From Arenicella sp. (lineage in GTDB: Bacteria > Pseudomonadota > Gammaproteobacteria > Arenicellales > Arenicellaceae), in NCBI GenBank assembly GCA_016763815.1, contig JAESTB010000464.1, positions 1 through 18,015 on the forward strand: 18,015 nt of DNA. Direction: 5' to 3'. The stretch's first letter is position 1. Each line of letters begins with the position of its first letter. Shown in pieces: positions 13,832-18,015 of the stretch. The notes below the pieces were generated by a model. The model was not told the DNA's origin, searched no databases, and worked only from the letters and a program-made list of their open reading frames with translations. The position numbers and the translations under genes are program-made.

Positions 13832-14609
13832 AAAAGCAACTGAGCTCGATTACTTTTATGCTGCGCTGATGTTTTATACACGCATTCCAGTTCCAAGCAC
13901 GGCTCTACATTCACAAACGGTGCTAGATCGGTCACGGAAGTACTTTCCATTAATCGGCGTTATTATTGGCTCAATTGCCGCAGCCACTTTTGTTATTGCC
14001 AATCAGTTTTTTGGAGTAGCGCTTAGTATCGCCCTGTCGATGGCGTTAAGCTTGCTCGCAACCGGCGCATTTCATGAAGACGGTTTGGCTGATAGTTGTG
14101 ACGGCTTTGGCGGCGGCTGGACAAAAGAACAAGTGCTGACCATCATGAAGGATAGCCGTTTAGGTACCTACGGGGCGGCGGCTTTGATACTTGTTCTGGG
14201 GATAAAATTCCTAAGCCTGCTGGAAATCGCGGCTAACAACAAACCGCTGTTCTTTTTACTCGCCTACATTGCGGCACATACGCTGAGCCGAACCCTATCT
14301 TCGTCGATGATCGATTTGTTCGACTATGTGCAAGATATCGACAGCAGCAAGATCAAAGCTATTACTGAGAAAAACCTTAGCGCTAACGATAGGCTGGCAA
14401 GTTTCGCCATTACCGCGGTACCAATCTCAATGCTAGCAAGCCTGGCACCTGCGGCAACCGTATTCGCCTGTTTGGCATGCTGTGTGGTAGCGCTCAGTTT
14501 TATGGCGTATTCAAGAACCCGAATTGGCGGCTATACCGGTGATGTACTTGGCGCCATTCAACAATTTTCTGAACTGATCTTCTATCTATCACTAGCCGCC
14601 GTGCTTTAG
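13821..14609 (+). CDS. cobS: Adenosylcobinamide-GDP ribazoletransferase (cobalamin synthase)
   Basis: CobS is the integral membrane enzyme that joins adenosylcobinamide-GDP to alpha-ribazole (or its phosphate), completing adenosylcobalamin. The 262-residue protein begins with the family text DYFYAALMFYTRIPVP (10-25) and carries FHEDGLADSCDGFGGGW (84-100), the acidic metal-binding loop, followed by TIMKDSRLGTYGAAAL (107-122). Several hydrophobic segments follow, and the C-terminus reads RTRIGGYTGDVLGAIQQFSEL, another family block. In the acidic loop DSCDG stands where DTADG or DTCDG is common. The start codon lies inside the end of btuF (11-base overlap), which suggests translational coupling. 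A 51-base gap without recognised signals separates it from cobC. Confidence 0.95.
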   Translation: MSNKKATELDYFYAALMFYTRIPVPSTALHSQTVLDRSRKYFPLIGVIIGSIAAATFVIANQFFGVALSIALSMALSLLATGAFHEDGLADSCDGFGGGWTKEQVLTIMKDSRLGTYGAAALILVLGIKFLSLLEIAANNKPLFFLLAYIAAHTLSRTLSSSMIDLFDYVQDIDSSKIKAITEKNLSANDRLASFAITAVPISMLASLAPAATVFACLACCVVALSFMAYSRTRIGGYTGDVLGAIQQFSELIFYLSLAAVL

Positions 14610-14660
14610 TACTGGTATTCACAAACTCCTAATTCACGCCTTATTCGCAGCTCTCACCAC

Positions 14661-15221
14661 ATGATTATTCACCTTATTCGCCATACTACTCCCGACATTG
14701 AAGCCGGTATTTGTTATGGTCAAACCGATATGTCGCTGGCTGACTCCTTTGAGCAAGAGGCCGACGCAGTACTGAGCAAGCTGCTTGATCGTTACGATGT
14801 AGTTTACACCAGCCCGTTACAACGTTGTGCCCTGCTAGCCGCAAAGCTTGAGTCGCCAAACCTTATAAATGACGATCGCTTGATGGAATACAATTTTGGC
14901 GATTGGGAGCTCATACCATGGGACGACTTCAAGTCAGAGACGGCGCAAAGTTGGATGAATAATTTTGTAGATCAAGCGGCCCCGAACGGAGACAACATGC
15001 TAAGCATGCAGGCTCGGGTTAGTGAGTTTTGGACCGATTTATTAAAGAGCAAGCATCAGCAGGTCGCAATTGTCACTCACTCTGGCGTACAAAGACTTAT
15101 TCATGGGCATGTATTAGAGACGCCACTGTCACACTTATTTCGACTACAATTAGGCTTTGGTGCGATACTAGAGGTCAATTCAGACGAAAAATCAGGGCTG
15201 CTTACGGTCAAGCACCTATGA
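14661..15221 (+). CDS. cobC: Alpha-ribazole phosphatase (histidine phosphatase family)
   Basis: The 186-residue enzyme removes phosphate from alpha-ribazole-5'-phosphate or from adenosylcobalamin phosphate at the end of the pathway. The catalytic pocket is visible: LIRHTTPD with R7 and nucleophile H8, YTSPLQR (49-55) with R55, the acid E76 in RLMEYNFGDWE, and H140 in VTHSGVQR. RHTTP and the ICYGQTD block are typical for CobC as opposed to phosphoglycerate mutases. No Shine-Dalgarno precedes ATG 14661, but MIIHLIRHT is the natural start of this family. It is the last B12 gene in the window; no strong terminator was recognised after it. Confidence 0.9.
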   Translation: MIIHLIRHTTPDIEAGICYGQTDMSLADSFEQEADAVLSKLLDRYDVVYTSPLQRCALLAAKLESPNLINDDRLMEYNFGDWELIPWDDFKSETAQSWMNNFVDQAAPNGDNMLSMQARVSEFWTDLLKSKHQQVAIVTHSGVQRLIHGHVLETPLSHLFRLQLGFGAILEVNSDEKSGLLTVKHL

Positions 15222-15238
15222 CAATTTTTGTATTTCTT

Positions 15239-15267
15239 TTGTCAATATTAGAAATAGGCTATAAGAT
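15239..15267 (+). promoter_or_regulatory. Candidate promoter upstream of the peptidoglycan-binding lipoprotein gene
   Basis: TTGTCA (15239-15244) and TAAGAT (15262-15267) are 17 bases apart. The -35 matches five of six consensus bases and the -10 four of six. The surrounding gap (15222-15380) is A/T-rich. It also contains inverted arms TAGGCTA/TAGCCTA about 24 bases apart, which are not followed by a T tract. Confidence 0.35.
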
Positions 15268-15380
15268 AAGTCATAACTTTAATCGTTAGCCTACTAATCG
15301 GTTTCAGTATCCTAATGCAGATGTATTTTCTCACCACGTAAATAACGATAAAAATAAAACCTAATCCCAACTAAACCAGT

Positions 15381-16037
15381 ATGACCGAAACTCTAAACGA
15401 CGCGTTCAGCCCTCACGAGAACCGCTTTTCAATACTAAGATTACAACAATTATTGGCACTGATTCTTGTTGTGTTTTTAAGCGCCTGTATGCCAGTAAAG
15501 GAAGAGTTAGTCGTGGTTGAACAGCCCCAAGTGATAGAAGTCGAAAAGACCACTGAATATGATCCCTCGCCGATTGTCCCGGCAACCACTCTAGAGGTGC
15601 GCTTCGCGCAAGAGGCGCTAAACACAATCGGTTTCAAGGTTGGTGCCGTTGATGGTTTATGGGGTCCAAGATCGGCAAACGCGATACGTGCGTTCGAATC
15701 ACAAAATAAATTGACCAGCGCAAATGGACACCTATCCGAGTTAAATTTACACACATTGGAAATTGCTAGCGGCCTTTCTAGACAAAATTACGGTAACGTG
15801 CCGATCAAGGCGCCACTTGGCATTCTGGCCAAACTAGACAAACATGTACCCCTGAGTGCTGGGCCTCAATTGATTATCGTTGATCACGAGTACAAAGTAC
15901 TTAGCAAGCCTAACCCTTACTCATCTGAATTGCTTAGACTAGCCCCCGGTACTGGAATTTACGTTATTTCAAAACAAGATGGTTATTTCGAAGTCGAGTC
16001 AATTAATCGAAAGCGCGGTTACGTCCGTGTAGACTAG
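15381..16037 (+). CDS. Lipoprotein with peptidoglycan-binding and SH3-like domains
   Basis: The 218-residue protein has a long polar N-terminus, a hydrophobic stretch LLALILVVFLSAC and lipobox LSAC with Cys36, so it is probably a membrane-anchored lipoprotein. A PG_binding_1-type domain lies at about 72-110 (RFAQEALNTIGFKVGAVDG, then LWGPRSANAIRAFESQN). A bacterial SH3-like domain is at about 170-218 (SKPNPYSSELLRLAPGTG through RKRGYVRVD). Such proteins usually sit in the periplasm and touch the cell wall. No catalytic domain is seen. It lies 159 bases after cobC and probably has its own promoter. There is no clear Shine-Dalgarno at ATG 15381, so a later start inside the long n-region is possible. 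A link to B12 is not suggested. Confidence 0.75.
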   Translation: MTETLNDAFSPHENRFSILRLQQLLALILVVFLSACMPVKEELVVVEQPQVIEVEKTTEYDPSPIVPATTLEVRFAQEALNTIGFKVGAVDGLWGPRSANAIRAFESQNKLTSANGHLSELNLHTLEIASGLSRQNYGNVPIKAPLGILAKLDKHVPLSAGPQLIIVDHEYKVLSKPNPYSSELLRLAPGTGIYVISKQDGYFEVESINRKRGYVRVD

Positions 16038-16164
16038 TTGGCTATCAATAACAGGTATCGAGCGAGAGGGCTCTAAGTAATACAGCGTCTTGCCGGTGGT
16101 GTGTTAAAATCTGCTTGGACATCAAAGCTCCAATAAGCTCTCAAAGACAAAAGCACTGAACTAA

Positions 16165-17937
16165 ATGGCCACCAACTCTAAACCTAACCGCAAGCCTGTG
16201 GAAAAATTAACGTCTGATAAGCCAGAAATAGTGCGCTCGCGCTCAGAAATAGAGCGCTCGCTATCGGGCGAAACGACTCGTAGTAAGAAAAGAGCGCGTC
16301 CTGCCGCAAGTACCGCGTTTGATTTAAACGCCCCGCCTCGCCGACAGCAGGTGATAGGCGGGAACTTAACTGGCGTGGCAAGCCGCCGAAAAACAGGCAT
16401 CTTTAGCCGTTATAGTAACATTGGTCTAACCAATTGGGCCGCTGGCGTTATCGTGGTTCTGATTCTAACCGCCTTCTTTTGGCCACAAGAAAACATCTCG
16501 ACTCAAGAGGTCGTTGGCCCTGGCGTGACCTTAGCTCCTCAGTTAGGCGAAACCGACTTATCTGAAGCCGAACAGAATGATTTTCTCGAAAACGAAGCGG
16601 GAGAAAGCGCACTATCTTTCAGTCGAGATGACGACATTAGTCGGGCCAGCGACTTTCGTCAACAAGATGCAAAAGATCTAAAAATTCGTATTTTGCTCGA
16701 TAACGCTAAACGACAGATTAAAAGTGGAAAATACACGCTACCACGCGACAATAACGCGACCGCTACTTACAAAGAAGTACTTAGCCTCAACCCCAGAAAC
16801 GTCGAGGCTAAGCAAGGCCTTGATTTTGTTACAGGGCGCTTCCTGACATCTGGCTTGGTCGCGCTGGAACAAAACAATAAGTCTCTGGCCGAAAACGCGC
16901 TCGGTAAACTGGCAGTAATAAGCACAACTGATTCCGAACAGTATCTTGAATTAGAAGCGGCAATAGAAGCCTGGGATATTCAACGCAAAATCGAAGGCCT
17001 TTTAGCAAATGCAAAGTCGGCGCTTGCTAAGCGCGCGCTTATATTACCAGCCAAAGAGAATGCACTTTATTATTATCAGCAGGCACTTCTGTTAGACGGC
17101 GAAAACCAAAACGCACTTGCTGGGGTGCAGAGAATCGGCGACTCATATATTCAACAGGCCAACGATGCCGTTCTCAATGGCCGGTACGAAGCAGCCTCTG
17201 CACATCTAGCGACGGTTAGTATTATTGATCCTAGTCACGCGTCAATACCACTTGTTGAAGCCATGATCGCGCGCGCTAAACCTTTAGCCGAGAGAGCGTT
17301 AGCCGCTCAGCAACGACGACTTGAACAGCAAGCAGAGACGCTCTCGGAAAACCAAATTGATAGTACCGAAACGCTAATAACGACACCTATCGAGACGCCC
17401 ACACAGGACGATACTCGTACCCCGAGACGGCAAACATCAGAACAACAAGCATTTGATAAACAATATTTAAAAGAGGGCCTTGAAGCCTACTATAAGGGTA
17501 AATACAGTACCGCCGCAGCGCTGCTCCAACCGTTGGCTGACAAAGGCATCGCGCGCGCGCAGTTCAGGCTTGCTTATATGCACTTTCTTGGCCGAGGCTT
17601 TAAAGCTGACCGAGCAATTGCCGACAGCATAATTCGTGCGGCACTGCCGGCAATTCAGAGATTTGCTGACGATGGACGATCATGGGCTCAATCTGATATA
17701 GGCAGCCTATACGAAGACGGCTTGGTCTTGCCCAGAAACTATACCGATGCGGTTTACTGGTATCGATCGGCAGCCAAGCAAGGCTACCCAGGCGCGCAAA
17801 CAAATCTAGGCATTATGTACGCCCGAGGTCGCGGCGTAACGACCAGCCGACGCAAAGCAATCGAATGGTTTCAAAGAGCGGCAAAACAAGGCGACAGTGT
17901 CGCTCAGCGTAATTTAGAAACGATGGGCGCGAACTAA
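16165..17937 (+). CDS. Single-pass membrane protein with TPR-like and Sel1 repeats
   Basis: The 590-residue protein has a basic, polar N-terminal part of about 88 residues, rich in Ser, Arg and Lys and likely cytoplasmic. One membrane helix follows (WAAGVIVVLILTAFFW, about 91-106). After an acidic linker come helical repeats: DNAKRQIKSGKYTLPRDN (about 178-195), ALYYYQQALLLDGENQNAL (about 299-317) and similar TPR-like units. After a Gln/Thr-rich linker the last roughly 150 residues form Sel1-type repeats, e.g. LADKGIARAQFRLAYMHFLG and AAKQGYPGAQTNLGIMYARG followed by GRGV. These are protein-interaction scaffolds; the partner is unknown. The layout (basic tail, one helix, repeats outside) resembles envelope or cell-division accessory proteins, but that is inference. 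The ATG lacks a Shine-Dalgarno. No promoter was recognised in the 127-base gap before it. Confidence 0.7.
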   Translation: MATNSKPNRKPVEKLTSDKPEIVRSRSEIERSLSGETTRSKKRARPAASTAFDLNAPPRRQQVIGGNLTGVASRRKTGIFSRYSNIGLTNWAAGVIVVLILTAFFWPQENISTQEVVGPGVTLAPQLGETDLSEAEQNDFLENEAGESALSFSRDDDISRASDFRQQDAKDLKIRILLDNAKRQIKSGKYTLPRDNNATATYKEVLSLNPRNVEAKQGLDFVTGRFLTSGLVALEQNNKSLAENALGKLAVISTTDSEQYLELEAAIEAWDIQRKIEGLLANAKSALAKRALILPAKENALYYYQQALLLDGENQNALAGVQRIGDSYIQQANDAVLNGRYEAASAHLATVSIIDPSHASIPLVEAMIARAKPLAERALAAQQRRLEQQAETLSENQIDSTETLITTPIETPTQDDTRTPRRQTSEQQAFDKQYLKEGLEAYYKGKYSTAAALLQPLADKGIARAQFRLAYMHFLGRGFKADRAIADSIIRAALPAIQRFADDGRSWAQSDIGSLYEDGLVLPRNYTDAVYWYRSAAKQGYPGAQTNLGIMYARGRGVTTSRRKAIEWFQRAAKQGDSVAQRNLETMGAN

Positions 17938-18015
17938 GTTAGATAAAGGCAATCAATACCCGATAGCCGACACGGGGATTTCAGTCGTGACTTAAAATCG
18001 TATTTCTCTGCTGAC

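Noticed and set aside
15029..15289. 86-codon frame overlapping the end of cobC
   Set aside because: It is in a different frame across the conserved phosphatase motif VTHSGVQR and has no independent support.
17938..18015. Terminator or new gene at the right edge
   Set aside because: Only a weak CCCG/CGGG pairing with no T tract is visible, and no start of a gene can be supported in 78 bases.

Overview
The window looks like a chromosomal segment of a Gram-negative gammaproteobacterium. It has a TonB-dependent outer-membrane receptor, lipoprotein signals, a sigma32-type promoter and a moderate GC content. The species cannot be named from sequence alone. The core (about 2740-15220) is a vitamin B12 uptake, salvage and late-assembly locus, with all of its genes on the + strand.

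Left flank (1-2650). On the - strand a 5' portion of an RsmB/NOP-type RNA methyltransferase runs off the window's left edge. Just upstream of it is a decayed short-chain dehydrogenase gene (606-1192, -), broken by a 24-bp tandem repeat that carries in-frame stops and by a deletion plus frameshift. Divergent from this is a flavin-reductase-like protein (1227-1943, +). It is followed by a small heat-shock protein (2132-2593) with a convincing sigma32-type promoter and a strong terminator.

B12 locus (2740-15221). A consensus sigma70 promoter drives a long leader containing a cobalamin riboswitch. The leader ends in a hairpin that pairs with the Shine-Dalgarno of btuB, the outer-membrane cobalamin receptor. 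A terminator-like hairpin separates btuB from a tightly packed gene run: cobO (corrinoid adenosylation), cobQ (cobyric acid amidation), btuC and btuD (inner-membrane ABC transporter), cobU (cobinamide kinase/guanylyltransferase), cbiB (aminopropanol attachment), cobD-type threonine-phosphate decarboxylase, cobT (lower-ligand activation), btuF (binding lipoprotein), cobS (final ligation) and cobC (alpha-ribazole phosphatase). Together these can import corrinoids, adenosylate them, build or repair the nucleotide loop and finish adenosylcobalamin. No corrin-ring genes, cbiA/cobB or bluB are visible here.

Right flank (15222-18015). Two further + strand genes encode envelope-type proteins: a lipoprotein with a peptidoglycan-binding domain and an SH3-like domain, and a single-pass membrane protein with TPR-like and Sel1 repeats. 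Neither has an obvious link to B12.

No mobile element, CRISPR array, tRNA or rRNA was found. The locus is mostly a recognisable B12 system. The least ordinary parts are the disrupted dehydrogenase with its stop-bearing repeat, the layered RNA control of btuB, the possible leaderless start of cobO, and an in-frame repeat expansion in the threonine-phosphate decarboxylase.
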